Shown here: in pieces, positions 39,026-48,500 of the stretch
Layout: each line of letters starts with the position of its first letter
How positions within the stretch are numbered: position 1 is the stretch's first letter
DNA from: a bacterium
Lineage (GTDB): Bacteria > Bacillota > Bacilli > Lactobacillales > Streptococcaceae
Assembly (NCBI GenBank): GCA_905221295.1
Contig: CAJNCP010000005.1
Location: forward strand, 38,290-102,289
DNA length: 64,000 nt
Direction of reading: 5' to 3'
Notes under the pieces: model-generated
Told to the model about the DNA's origin: nothing
The model's database searches: none
What the model saw: the letters and a program-made list of their open reading frames with translations, nothing else
Position numbers and translations under genes: made by a program

Positions 39026-39071
39026 AGCCCGTATCCAAATCCTCACATAGGATTAGAATACGGGCTTTTTG
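39026..39071 (+). terminator. Terminator of the rhodanese operon
   Basis: AGCCCGTAT (39026-39034) pairs with ATACGGGCT (39058-39066), with an inner AATCCT/AGGATT helix, then TTTTT. Confidence 0.88.
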
Positions 39072-39279
39072 TATTGACCACGTTAGTGCCGTTATCAATA
39101 CAATTCCCCCTCTGGATAGCTGACTTTCACTCTCCCGCAAGGATACAAGCAAGAAAAACTCAAACAATTTCTATAAACCTCTATCAAAAAGGTTGGCCCA
39201 TTTTGACTATTTTGCTATATTAAAAACATAAACAATAATAAATAACTTATTTTTTGTAAGTTTTTTTAAAAAACAAAAA

Positions 39280-39293
39280 TGTATGCGCTTACA
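39280..39293 (+). promoter_or_regulatory. Catabolite-responsive element (cre) candidate
   Basis: TGTATGCGCTTACA matches the CcpA consensus TGWAANCGNTNWCA with one mismatch. It lies 20 bp before the start codon of the YSIRK remnant, so the lost gene was probably under carbon-source control. Confidence 0.5.
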
Positions 39294-39313
39294 AGAAAAG
39301 AGCGGAGATTTCT

Positions 39314-39397
39314 ATGAACAAAAGATTTTGGGAAAAATTCTGTCGCTATAGCATTCGCAAACTGACGGTTGGGACTGCTTCTGTTTTGCTGGGATAA
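39314..39397 (+). pseudogene. Orphan YSIRK signal peptide of a deleted surface protein
   Basis: ATG with AGCGGAGA upstream opens 27 codons, MNKRFWEKFCRYSIRKLTVG..., ending LLG and TAA. RYSIRKLTVGTASVLLG is the classic YSIRK-G/S secretion signal of large streptococcal wall proteins. The rest is gone: the stop is followed within 12 bp by a terminator. It looks like an internal deletion that joined the 5' end to the 3' end of the gene. The leader peptide may still be expressed. Confidence 0.7.
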
Positions 39398-39408
39398 GAA
39401 GAAATCTC

Positions 39409-39461
39409 ATTGTCCTGCCCCCTAAAAACTGCATTTGCTTCTGAGGGCAGGACAATTTTTT
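39409..39461 (+). terminator. Strong terminator after the YSIRK remnant
   Basis: ATTGTCCTGCCC (39409-39420) pairs perfectly with GGGCAGGACAAT (39445-39456), then a T-run to 39461. Confidence 0.88.
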
Positions 39462-39663
39462 ATTTGCTTGGTAGTCTAGAAAAGACGTCACAGACTATCC
39501 GTCTACTACCTCAGCAAACAAAGTAAGGTGAAATGAAAAAGACCTAGTTCTGAGCAAGTCAAAACTAAATCTTTTCAATTTTCTACAGTTTTTAGATTGT
39601 CATGAAAATCATCTGCCTATATTGTAGTTGATCTAGCAGAAAATACTTCTCTCTATTTCCAAA

Positions 39664-41433
39664 TCAGATACTAGACGAAATTTTAGGAGCTTGATAAAAA
39701 ACCGCAAGACCGTTCGGTAAAATAGAAAGACCCTCGTCTGTTTCTTGGCAATGACTCGCTAACGCTACAGAATCACGATCTACAAGATAGTTTTCAGTTG
39801 ATTGGTTAAAAATAGCTTGGACTTTGTGTCCATCATAATCCCATGCCAAAGATACCACATCTGGCTTGATTTCTTCCAGGCTATAGATTCCATGTTGGAT
39901 AATGTCTGAAACATCTTTGCGAAGCTGAATCAATTTCTTCATGAAATGAAGCATCTCATTACTGTCGGAAACACGTTCCCAAGGCATGACACGACGACAA
40001 TCTGGATCTGGTCCTCCATCTAATTCTAACTCAGTCCCATAGTAGAAACACGGTGTTCCCCTTTGCAAAAAGAGGCAGGCAAGGGCAGACTTAACAAGCT
40101 GGATATCTCCTTTGGCCGTTGCCAAAATGCGCTCCGTATCATGCGAATCCAAGAGATTAAACATCACTTCCGAAATCTGCTGTCTATAGTACATAGACTG
40201 GCTATTGATCTCATCGATAAATTGATGGGTCTTCTTGGCACCACGCAAGAAATAGTCCTTAATGCTATCAGATAGTGGATAGTTCATAACCGCATGGAAC
40301 TCATCACCATTTAGCCAAGGCTGTGAAGTATGCCAGACTTCTCCAAGAATATAAAGGTCTGGCTTTTTAGCTAAGACAGCCTTCCGAAAATCTCTCCAAA
40401 ATTGGTGGTCAACCTCATTGGCCACATCCAAGCGCCAAGCATCAATATCAAACTCTTCAATCCAGTAGGTCGCAACGCTTAGCAAATAGTCCCTCACTTG
40501 AGGATTGGCCGTATTGAGCTTGGGCATATAGCTGGCAAAGGCAAAGGTATGATAAGGGAGCTTTCTTGAATTCCCCAGCTTATCCTTTGTAACGGGGAAT
40601 TCTTGAACATGGAACCAGTCTTTATATGCTGACTTTTCACCGTGTTTAAGGACATCCTGCCATTGAGGTGATTTGTCCCCGATATGGTTGAAAACAGCGT
40701 CCAGCATGATCTTCATGCCTCTCTGATGGGCTTGATCCACCAGTCGACGGAAGGTTTCTTTGTCTCCAAAATGACGGTCTATTTCGAAATAATCCGTCGT
40801 ATTGTACTTGTGATTGCTTGGGGATTCAAAAATCGGACAGAGATAAAGTCCTGTAATCCCTAAGTCTTGCAAGTAATCCAGATGGTCAATAATACCCTGT
40901 AAATCACCACCAAAGAAATCGCTCGTCTTTGGTTTGATGGATGAATCCCATGCTAGGACCCCTTTGGGAGAAATCTCAGGATTGCCATTGGCAAAACGTT
41001 CTGGGAAAATCTGATACCAAACTGAATTTGCTACCCAGTCAGGTACATAACAAGCATCAATCTCATGGATATAAGGAACTTTAAAGCCGTTTCCTTCGTA
41101 ATGAAGATTTTCTAGCGTATTTGCAACACATCCCTTATCGCCATACAAGATACTATGACCTTGCTTATCTTTGAGTTCAAAGAGATACTGGAGTCGTGCG
41201 TAGCCGACCGTAACCTCCACTTGCCAGTAATCAAACAAAGCATCAGAAGTTACTTTGTGCATCTCCTTGATTCCTTCATAACGATCCTCTATAAAGATAA
41301 AAGGATCTCCATAATGTAAGTTGATACTTTCAATATCATCTTTCTTGGTTCGGATACGAATGTGCATTGTCTTGTCTCTATAAAGATAAGCATACTCCGA
41401 CTCTGGTCTATGGTAAATGGCTGTTAATTCCAT
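39664..41433 (-). CDS. GH13 alpha-glycosidase (neopullulanase/cyclomaltodextrinase type)
   Basis: 589 residues from the ATG at 41433 (MELTAIYHRPES), which has TAGGAGACA upstream; 15 further upstream codons have none. An N-terminal CBM34-like domain (about 1-120) precedes the GH13 barrel. Conserved regions are visible: DAVFNHIG, DAWRLDVANE (nucleophile Asp), ILGEVWH (acid/base Glu) and LLDSHDTERI. It hydrolyses alpha-1,4 (and possibly alpha-1,6) links of cyclodextrin, pullulan or maltodextrin in the cytoplasm; there is no signal peptide. A weak cre-like AAGCGCTT centre lies upstream near 41529. Confidence 0.88.
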   Translation of the reverse strand: MELTAIYHRPESEYAYLYRDKTMHIRIRTKKDDIESINLHYGDPFIFIEDRYEGIKEMHKVTSDALFDYWQVEVTVGYARLQYLFELKDKQGHSILYGDKGCVANTLENLHYEGNGFKVPYIHEIDACYVPDWVANSVWYQIFPERFANGNPEISPKGVLAWDSSIKPKTSDFFGGDLQGIIDHLDYLQDLGITGLYLCPIFESPSNHKYNTTDYFEIDRHFGDKETFRRLVDQAHQRGMKIMLDAVFNHIGDKSPQWQDVLKHGEKSAYKDWFHVQEFPVTKDKLGNSRKLPYHTFAFASYMPKLNTANPQVRDYLLSVATYWIEEFDIDAWRLDVANEVDHQFWRDFRKAVLAKKPDLYILGEVWHTSQPWLNGDEFHAVMNYPLSDSIKDYFLRGAKKTHQFIDEINSQSMYYRQQISEVMFNLLDSHDTERILATAKGDIQLVKSALACLFLQRGTPCFYYGTELELDGGPDPDCRRVMPWERVSDSNEMLHFMKKLIQLRKDVSDIIQHGIYSLEEIKPDVVSLAWDYDGHKVQAIFNQSTENYLVDRDSVALASHCQETDEGLSILPNGLAVFYQAPKISSSI

Positions 41434-41723
41434 TGTTTTGTCTCCTAAATTGTCTCTTATCATTTCAATTCTATGCAAACGATTCCATAGATTAATCCTA
41501 GTATACTACTTTACAACTACCTTTGCAAGCGCTTCTCTTTCTAGAAAATTCTCCTTCTTCTAGCACATCCCCCTTCTTTAATAACACCTGAAACAAGCTA
41601 ACTCTTCCTGAGAAATCGTTATGATGTTTAGCATCAGATTCACTTCATTAAGTACCAGCAGTTTTCGAACTACATGATTTTTTAAGCATATTAAAAGATG
41701 GTTCTGCAAAATAGCCTCCACTC

Positions 41724-43673
41724 TTAATATTTCCCCAACTCACGGAGACTAGTATGATTTTCCTGAATGCGTCGGAACATCTTTTCCATATCTGACTTGG
41801 TAAAATGAACCAAAACAGGACGTCCGTGAGGACAGTTATAGGGATTGTCACATTGAGAAAGTTGATAGAGAAGCTGTCTAGCTGAGTGATCATCGATACG
41901 ATGGTTGGCCTTGATAGACCGCTTGCAGGACATCATGATAGCTAGCTCTGCTCGGTATTTCTTGATCGAAACTTCCTTGGTCAAGAGTAGCATGTCGCAC
42001 ATTTCATAGATACCAGACTCGATTTCTTCCTCTGCCATCCAAATTGGATGTTCACGTAGGATAAATTGATTTTCTCCATACTCTGCTAGAAAGACGCCCA
42101 CTTCCTCCAAAAGTGGCATTCTTTCCTTGAGACGCAGAACATCATCCGCAGGAAATTCAAAGATGTAGGGCACTAGGAGTTGCTGCTGGCTCTGGTCAAC
42201 ATCACCAATGCTTTCACGGTATTCCTCGTACTTAACTCGTTCCTGAGCCGCGTGCTGGTCTATGATGTAGAGCCCATCTCGCCCTTGGGCAAAAAGATAG
42301 GTCCCATGCATTTGTCCGAAAAACTCCAACTCTGGGAAGCTGGATGATTCTTCTCGCTCCAGCTTGTCATAAGCCTTATCGAGGCTAGCAAGATCTAACT
42401 CTGGATGGTCTAGTTGGTCGTAGTTAGCAGGCTTTCTCTCTGCAAAATGCAGTTTTGCTGGCTTAGTCAATTGGTCTAAAGTTTCTTTAGCAAACAGCGT
42501 TAGGTCCCTACCTTCCTCAGTTAATTCAACCTGATGATCAGCCACCTCAGCTTGACTAGGTCTTGAGAGTTCTGTTTTTTCATAGTAGAGCGTATTTTCT
42601 TTGAGTGGGAGAATGGTCTGTTCTACCTTTTGACGATTACGCACGGTCGACTTGGCAAGATTTTCTAAAGCATCAGGAATCAAGGCTTGTTCCTTGAGAC
42701 TGTTAGAAATAGCTTCTGAAACCAGCGCCATCAGTTCTTTTTCCTTGGAAATCCGCACTTCTTGTTTGGTTGGATGGACATTGACATCAGCCAGATAAGG
42801 ATCGATATGGATGTGAATGACAGCCAGTGGAAAACGGCCCACCATAAGCTTGCTTCCATAACCGTCAAGAATAGCACGATTTAGTAGAAAGTTCTTGATA
42901 TAACGTCCATTGATGAAGAGGCTGATATAGTTGCGGTTGGCTCGGGTTAACTCAGGCAGCGACACAAAACCTGTAATTTCGAAATCTAAGTCAGAATTCT
43001 CAATGGCAATCATCTTCTTAGCACTGGCTAAACCATAAATTCCTGCGATAGCTTGACGCAGTTGACCAGACCCTGCTGTTCGTGTCATTTCCTTGCCATC
43101 ACTGATTAAACTAAAAGAAATCTCAGGATGAGCCAAGCCCAGACGGTTGACAATATCAATGATATGAGACAACTCCGCTTGCTGGCTCTTCATATACTTG
43201 AGACGTGCAGGTGTGTTGAAAAAGAGGTCCTCCACACAAACTTTGGTCCCCACAGGACTAGTCGCTGGGATGACTTCCTCAACTTCACCTCCACGCGCAA
43301 CGAGCTTGGCCCCATGACTCACACCATCCACCGCCGTCAACAGAGTCAAGACACTGACAGAAGCGATAGAGGGCAGGGCTTCACCACGAAAACCAAGCGT
43401 CCGAATCCGAAAGAGGTCTGCTTGATTTTTTATCTTACTGGTCGCATGGCGACGCAGAGCCAACTCCACCTCATCGTGGGCAATTCCGTGACCATTATCT
43501 GTGATTTGGATTTTCTTGAGACCAGCTTCCTCAATCTCGATGATAATCTGGCTAGAACCCGCGTCAATGGCATTTTCTACCAACTCTTTGACCACACTTG
43601 CAGGACGTTCAATGACCTCTCCTGCCGCTATCTGGTTTGCCAGCACCTCTGGCAATTCAATAATATGAGACAT
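41724..43673 (-). CDS. mutL: DNA mismatch repair protein MutL (HexB)
   Basis: 649 residues. N-terminal GHKL ATPase motifs are [14 protein letters not shown] and [15 protein letters not shown]. The C-terminal dimerisation domain contains GPVLVH-type [11 protein letters not shown] (about 621-631). The metal-site endonuclease motif [13 protein letters not shown] is at about 467. It couples MutS mismatch recognition to strand removal. mutS is not beside it in this window, as in pneumococcus. The start at 43673 has AAAGGGGC upstream. Confidence 0.96.
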   Translation of the reverse strand: MSHIIELPEVLANQIAAGEVIERPASVVKELVENAIDAGSSQIIIEIEEAGLKKIQITDNGHGIAHDEVELALRRHATSKIKNQADLFRIRTLGFRGEALPSIASVSVLTLLTAVDGVSHGAKLVARGGEVEEVIPATSPVGTKVCVEDLFFNTPARLKYMKSQQAELSHIIDIVNRLGLAHPEISFSLISDGKEMTRTAGSGQLRQAIAGIYGLASAKKMIAIENSDLDFEITGFVSLPELTRANRNYISLFINGRYIKNFLLNRAILDGYGSKLMVGRFPLAVIHIHIDPYLADVNVHPTKQEVRISKEKELMALVSEAISNSLKEQALIPDALENLAKSTVRNRQKVEQTILPLKENTLYYEKTELSRPSQAEVADHQVELTEEGRDLTLFAKETLDQLTKPAKLHFAERKPANYDQLDHPELDLASLDKAYDKLEREESSSFPELEFFGQMHGTYLFAQGRDGLYIIDQHAAQERVKYEEYRESIGDVDQSQQQLLVPYIFEFPADDVLRLKERMPLLEEVGVFLAEYGENQFILREHPIWMAEEEIESGIYEMCDMLLLTKEVSIKKYRAELAIMMSCKRSIKANHRIDDHSARQLLYQLSQCDNPYNCPHGRPVLVHFTKSDMEKMFRRIQENHTSLRELGKY

Positions 43674-43759
43674 CTTTCAGCCCCTTTCTGTATCTATTTT
43701 CCTAGAAATTGATTAGTGCTATTATACCATATTTCAGATGCTATCAGAAAAAGCAAATA

Positions 43760-43827
43760 CCACATAGACTCTAAATCTCTCCACATAGACAAAGTCCCTT
43801 GCCATGGGTCGTAAAATAGTGTTTAAT
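43760..43827 (+). promoter_or_regulatory. LytTR operon promoter with paired direct repeats
   Basis: TTGCCA (43799-43804), 17 bp, TTTAAT (43822-43827). Upstream, CCACATAGAC occurs twice (43760-43769 and 43781-43790), period 21 bp, ending 8 bp before the -35. Two direct repeats two helical turns apart are the typical binding site of LytTR regulators, here placed for activation by the downstream gene product. Confidence 0.65.
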
Positions 43828-43881
43828 AAAGGTGTACAGGAAGTGATCACAAGCTTGTATAACTGAAAAGGAGGGAAATTT

Positions 43882-44322
43882 ATGAAAGTAGAACTACAGA
43901 TTAAGGAGACTTACAAGGAAGAAAAGCTGATTGTCCAAGCACCTAAATCAACCGAGAAAGTCCAGAAAGTCATCGAGTTCGCAGAAAATCTTGACCAAAA
44001 AGAAACAATCAAAGGAAAGATTGAGGATCAGGTCTATCTAGTTAAGATTTGTAAGATACAACGCTTTTATATAGAGAATCGGAAGGTTCTAGCAGAAACT
44101 GCATCTCAGACCTACAGCGTTGATTTGCGGCTCTATCAAGTTCTTGAAATTCTACCGACCACTTTTATCCAAATTTCCCAATCTGAAATCGTCAATATCG
44201 ACTCCATCTCTCATCTCAAGCTCACGCCCAACGGTCTGGTTGAAATCTGTCTAAAAAACGAAAGCTTCACCTACTCTTCACGCCGTTACCTAAAAACCAT
44301 CAAGGAGAAATTAGAACTATGA
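43882..44322 (+). CDS. LytTR-domain transcriptional regulator
   Basis: 146 residues without a receiver domain. The C-terminal LytTR DNA-binding domain spans about 50-146 (YIENRKVLAETASQTYSVDLRLYQVLEIL...FIQISQSEIVNIDSI...SRRYLKTIKEKL). It belongs to the stand-alone LytTR regulatory systems in which the regulator is held at the membrane by a co-transcribed inhibitor. The following gene, overlapping by 4 bp, encodes such a DUF3021 protein. Known members control competence or bacteriocin functions. AGGAGGGAAATTT precedes the ATG. Confidence 0.88.
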   Translation: MKVELQIKETYKEEKLIVQAPKSTEKVQKVIEFAENLDQKETIKGKIEDQVYLVKICKIQRFYIENRKVLAETASQTYSVDLRLYQVLEILPTTFIQISQSEIVNIDSISHLKLTPNGLVEICLKNESFTYSSRRYLKTIKEKLEL

Positions 44323-44777
44323 AAAAACAAATCTTTCACGACGCAGCTGCTGGTGTCCTCATCGGCCTCATCCTCTCTATCCTCTTTTCACTCATTTATG
44401 CACCAAGTACCTACGCCCCACTGAGTTCCGATTCTCTAATCGGCCAAGTGATGCTTCAACACCAAGTTCACGGTGCCCTTGTCTTACTCTACTGCACGAT
44501 CATCTGGTCATCCATCGGTATTCTCTTTAGCTTTGGCAGTCGCTTATTCAGCCGTGACTGGAGCTTGCTCCGTGCCACACTTTCCCATTTCTTCCTCATG
44601 CTGGCTGGCTTTGTTCCACTGGCAACTCTGGCTGGTTGGTTCCCCTTCCACTGGACCTTCTATCTCCAGCTCATTCCAGAGTTTGCGATTGTCTACCTCA
44701 TCATCTGGGCTATTCTCTATAAAAGAGAAGCTAAAAAAGTAGACCGCATCAATCAACTCTTGGCCCATAAAAAGTAA
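44319..44777 (+). CDS. DUF3021 membrane protein, probable LytTR inhibitor
   Basis: 152 residues with four hydrophobic helices (about 8-25, 48-68, 86-107, 112-133), the usual DUF3021 layout. In characterised pairs this membrane protein antagonises the LytTR regulator encoded just upstream; here the genes overlap by 4 bp (ATGA), so they are translationally coupled. The signal it senses is unknown. A strong terminator follows. Confidence 0.85.
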   Translation: MKKQIFHDAAAGVLIGLILSILFSLIYAPSTYAPLSSDSLIGQVMLQHQVHGALVLLYCTIIWSSIGILFSFGSRLFSRDWSLLRATLSHFFLMLAGFVPLATLAGWFPFHWTFYLQLIPEFAIVYLIIWAILYKREAKKVDRINQLLAHKK

Positions 44778-44817
44778 TAGACGATGAATGAAACCATATC
44801 CTTCACAATAAATCATT

Positions 44818-44850
44818 ACGAGCCTCAAAATGAAATTTTTGAGGCTCGTT
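44818..44850 (+). terminator. Terminator of the LytTR/DUF3021 operon
   Basis: ACGAGCCTCAAAA pairs with TTTTGAGGCTCGT around a short A-rich loop, then TTTG. It separates this operon from the CRISPR locus. Confidence 0.8.
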
Positions 44851-45016
44851 TGCTTACTCTATACTAACTGGGGCACTTAAAAAGTGACTTTTTCTGCATA
44901 ATCATTTAATCAAAACAGACACACAATCATAGCCTTTCCCAATCATACTTGAAAGCGCCACACAAATATTTGTTTTTTAACAAAAATAGGAGTACAATAA
45001 ATTAGTATAATAAAAT

Positions 45017-45106
45017 AAAAAGCACCGAATCGGTGCGCACTTTTTCAAGTTGTGTACGGACAAAAGCCTTATTTTAACTTGCTGTGTTGTTTCGAATAGT
45101 TCCAAC
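45017..45106 (-). ncRNA. tracrRNA, short form
   Basis: Minus strand, about 90 nt. The anti-repeat GGAACTATTCGAAACAACA (from about 45103) is complementary to the CRISPR repeat. It is followed by AAGTTAAAATAAGGC (nexus side), the helper hairpin CAACTTGAAAAAGTG, and the terminator hairpin GCACCGATTCGGTGC (45022-45036) with TTTTT. All parts correspond to the S. pyogenes/S. thermophilus CRISPR3 tracrRNA, which pairs with crRNA, is processed by RNase III and loads Cas9. The ends are predicted from promoter and terminator, not measured. Confidence 0.93.
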
Positions 45107-45112
45107 AGCTTC

Positions 45113-45141
45113 ATTGTACTATACTTATCAAAGATTATCAA
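45113..45141 (-). promoter_or_regulatory. Promoter of short tracrRNA
   Basis: TTGATA (45136-45141), 17 bp, TACAAT (45113-45118) on the minus strand. The predicted start at about 45106 gives a 90-nt RNA. Confidence 0.75.
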
Positions 45142-45187
45142 GTGAAATGTAAATTATTTTACAGATACGACAAAAAACTATTTTAAA

Positions 45188-45212
45188 GCTGTAAACAATA
45201 CAGCTCTAAAAC
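45188..45212 (-). repeat. Degenerate CRISPR repeat B forming its own hairpin
   Basis: GTTTTAGAGCTGTATTGTTT matches the repeat start with one change (G to A). It then turns into TACAGCTTT, giving AGCTGTA-TTGTT-TACAGCT, followed a few bases on by TTTTTT. It starts 59 nt from repeat A, shorter than the 66-nt array unit. It could act as an attenuator of the long tracrRNA. Confidence 0.7.
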
Positions 45213-45236
45213 CTCAGAAACTTTTGAAAAAATCTA

Positions 45237-45271
45237 GTTTAGTATTATTCGAAACAACACAGCTCTAAAAC
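45237..45271 (-). repeat. Degenerate CRISPR repeat A in tracrRNA orientation
   Basis: The first 25 nt (GTTTTAGAGCTGTGTTGTTT then CGAAT) equal the array repeat; the rest diverges to AATACTAAAC. The segment GCTGTGTTGTTTCGAATA is the exact complement of the tracrRNA anti-repeat, including the changed bases, which suggests selection for pairing. Confidence 0.8.
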
Positions 45272-45328
45272 TAAAATACAACTCATTACTAATTCTAACA
45301 GATTTCTACAAATATAGCATTCATTTTA

Positions 45329-45379
45329 TTGAAATTTTCATTAGAAATGCTATAATTAAATTAAAGTTGTATTTTAGGG
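45329..45379 (+). promoter_or_regulatory. cas9 operon promoter with self-target site
   Basis: TTGAAA (45329-45334), 16 bp, TATAAT (45351-45356). Transcription should start near 45363, giving a leader of about 170 nt. The protospacer-like AGTTGTATTTTA (45365-45376) with PAM GGG (45377-45379) overlaps the start region and equals the 3' end of the guide in the long tracrRNA. Confidence 0.75.
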
Positions 45380-45534
45380 AATCATTTTTTAAAAAGTTCA
45401 AATTCACTAAAGATAATTTAGCTATTCTAACTGAGTTAGTAAAGTTTATAAATGGGTGCATTGACTTAATCAAAGCTCTCATTTCTTAATTTTTAAATTA
45501 TATCTTAATACAAATACAACGGAGGTTTTTATAC

Positions 45535-48500
45535 ATGGAAAACAAAAATTACTCTATCGGACTCGATATCGGGACAAACAGCGTCGGATGGACCGTCATT
45601 ACGGATGACTATAAGGTGCCATCGAAAAAGATGAAAGTTCTGGGCAATACTGATAAACACTTTATCAAGAAAAATCTAATTGGAGCTTTATTATTTGATG
45701 AGGGGACTACTGCTGAGGGTAGACGTCTCAAACGAACAGCGCGCCGTCGCTATACCCGTCGAAAAAATCGTCTTCGCTATCTTCAAGAAATCTTTTCTCA
45801 GGAAATAAGCAAGGTAGATAGTAGTTTCTTTCATCGATTAGATGACTCCTTTTTAGTTCCTGAAGATAAAAGAGGGAGTAAATACCCTATTTTTGCTACC
45901 TTAGCAGAAGAAAAAGAATATCATAAAAATTTCCCAACTATCTATCATTTGAGGAAACACTTGGCGGACTCAAAAGAAAAAGCTGACTTGCGCTTAATCT
46001 ATCTAGCATTAGCTCATATGATTAAATACCGCGGACATTTTTTATATGAAGAATCTTTTGATATTAAAAACAATGATATCCAAAAAATCTTTAACGAGTT
46101 TATAAGCATTTACGACAACACCTTGGAAGGAAGTTCACTTAGTGGACAAAACGCACAAGTAGAAGCAATTTTTACTGATAAAATTAGTAAATCTGCAAAG
46201 AGAGAACGCGTTCTAAAACTCTTTCCTGATGAAAAGTCCACTGGTTTATTTTCGGAATTTCTCAAGTTAATTGTAGGAAATCAAGCTGAGTTTAAAAAAC
46301 ATTTTGACTTAGAAGAAAAAGCTCCACTACAATTCTCTAAAGATACCTATGATGAGGATTTGGAAAACTTACTCGGACAAATTGGAGATGACTTTACAGA
46401 CCTTTTCCTAGTTGCTAAAAAACTCTATGACGCTATTCTTCTATCAGGAATCTTAACTGTTACAGATCCTTCAACCAAGGCTCCACTGTCAGCATCTATG
46501 ATTGAGCGCTATGAAAATCACCAAAAAGACTTGGCAGCTTTAAAACAATTCATCAAAACTAAACTTCCAGAAAAATATGCTGAAGTTTTTTCTGACGATA
46601 GTAAAAATGGTTATGCAGGATATGTCGGAGTTGATTTAAAAGTACGTAAAAGAAATGGTAAATTAGCAACTGAAGAAGAATTTGATAAATATCTCAAGAG
46701 CATTTTAAATAATGTTAAAGGAGCAGATTATTTCCTTGATAAAATCGAACGTGAAGATTTTTTGAGAAAACAACGCACCTTTGATAATGGTTCTATTCCT
46801 CATCAAATTCATCTTCAAGAAATGAATGCCATTCTCCGTCGGCAAGGAGAGCATTATCCATTTCTGAAGGAAAACAAAGAAAAGATTGAAAAAATCTTAA
46901 CCTTCCGTATCCCTTACTACGTCGGCCCATTAGCTCGTGGCAATCGTGATTTTGCTTGGCTTACTCGAAATTCTGACCAAGCAATCCGACCTTGGAATTT
47001 TGAAGAAATTGTTGATAAAGCAAGCTCTGCGGAAGACTTCATCAATAAGATGACTAACTATGACTTGTATCTGCCAGAGGAAAAAGTTCTGCCCAAGCAT
47101 AGTCTGTTGTATGAAACATTTGCTGTCTATAATGAATTAACAAAAGTAAAATTTATTGCAGAAGGTTTGAGAGACTATCAATTCCTTGATAGTGTACAGA
47201 AAAAACAAATTGTCAATCAATTATTCAAAGAGAAAAGAAGAGTAACCGAAAAAGACATCATCCAGTATCTACATACTGTTGATGGCTACGATGGAATCGA
47301 ACTAAAAGGAATTGAAAAACAATTTAACGCTAGTCTTTCTACTTATCATGATTTACTCAAAATTATCAAGGATAAAGAGTTTATGGATGACCCTAATAAT
47401 GAAGAGATTCTTGAAAATATCGTCCACACGCTAACTATCTTTGAAGATCGTGAGATGATCAAGCAACGCCTTGCTCAATATGACTCTCTATTTGATGAAA
47501 AAGTCATCAAAGCACTGACTCGTCGACATTATACTGGTTGGGGAAAACTCTCTGCTAAGTTGATTAACGGTATCAGTGATAAACAAACTGGCAATACGAT
47601 TCTTGACTATCTGATTGACGACGGCTACAGCAATCGTAACTTTATGCAGTTAATCAATGATGACGGGCTTTCTTTCAAAGAAATTATCCAAAAAGCTCAA
47701 GTGGTTGGTAAAACAGATAATGTAAATCAGGTTGTCCAAGAGCTTCCAGGAAGCCCTGCTATTAAAAAGGGGATTTTACAAAGTATCAAGATTGTTGAGG
47801 AACTTGTCAAGGTTATGGGACACGAACCTGAGTCCATTGTCATTGAAATGGCTCGCGAAAATCAGACAACTACCAGGGGGAAAAAGAATTCCCAACAAAG
47901 ATATAAGCGAATTGAAGATTCACTGAAAATCTTAGCATCTGGTCTTAACGCCAAAATTCTAAAAGAACATCCAACAGATAATATTCAACTTCAAAATGAT
48001 CGTCTCTTCCTCTACTATCTCCAAAATGGGAGGGATATGTACACTGGAGAAGCTCTTGACATCAACCAACTGAGCAACTATGACATCGACCACATCATCC
48101 CACAGGCCTTTATCAAGGATGATTCTCTTGATAACCGTGTCTTGACTAGTTCAAAGGATAATCGTGGGAAATCCGATAATGTTCCAAGTTTAGAAGTCGT
48201 TCAAAAAAGAAAAGCTTTTTGGCAACAATTGTTGGATTCCAAATTGATTTCAGAACGTAAATTTAATAATTTAACTAAGGCTGAACGTGGCGGACTAGAT
48301 GAGCGTGATAAAGTTGGTTTCATCAAACGCCAACTAGTTGAAACACGGCAAATCACAAAACATGTTGCTCAGATTTTGGATGCTCGCTATAATACAGAAG
48401 TGAATGGGAAGGATAAGAAGAATCGTACCGTCAAAATTATCGCTTTGAAATCCAATCTAGTTTCCAACTTCCGTAAAGAATTTAGGTTATACAAGGTACG

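Larger units (their letters stand above)
39072..39663. other. 590-bp region without an intact gene
   Basis: It holds a cre-like site (39280-39293), an orphan YSIRK signal-peptide remnant (39314-39397) and a strong terminator (39409-39461). The remaining 200 bp before the GH13 gene show no gene or clear motif. Confidence 0.6.
45017..45300 (-). ncRNA. Long tracrRNA (tracr-L-like) with built-in guide, predicted natural single-guide RNA
   Basis: Reading the minus strand from about 45300: a 20-nt guide-like segment TAGTAATGAGTTGTATTTTA (45291-45272) is joined directly to a degenerate CRISPR repeat (45271-45237), a second guide/repeat unit (45232-45188) and then the tracrRNA. The first degenerate repeat can pair perfectly over 18 bp with the tracrRNA anti-repeat. 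The last 12 nt of the guide equal 45365-45376 in the cas9 promoter region, followed by GGG. In S. pyogenes a long tracrRNA of this design directs Cas9 to repress its own promoter. That a long transcript starts near 45300 here is inference; no strong promoter was identified. Confidence 0.65.

Noticed and set aside
41520..41535. cre site upstream of the GH13 gene
   Set aside because: Only the AAGCGCTT core fits; the outer positions have about four mismatches to the consensus.
45280..45360. A specific promoter for the long tracrRNA
   Set aside because: TATATT occurs near 45313-45318 on the minus strand, but no acceptable -35 is at the right distance, so I report the RNA without a named promoter.
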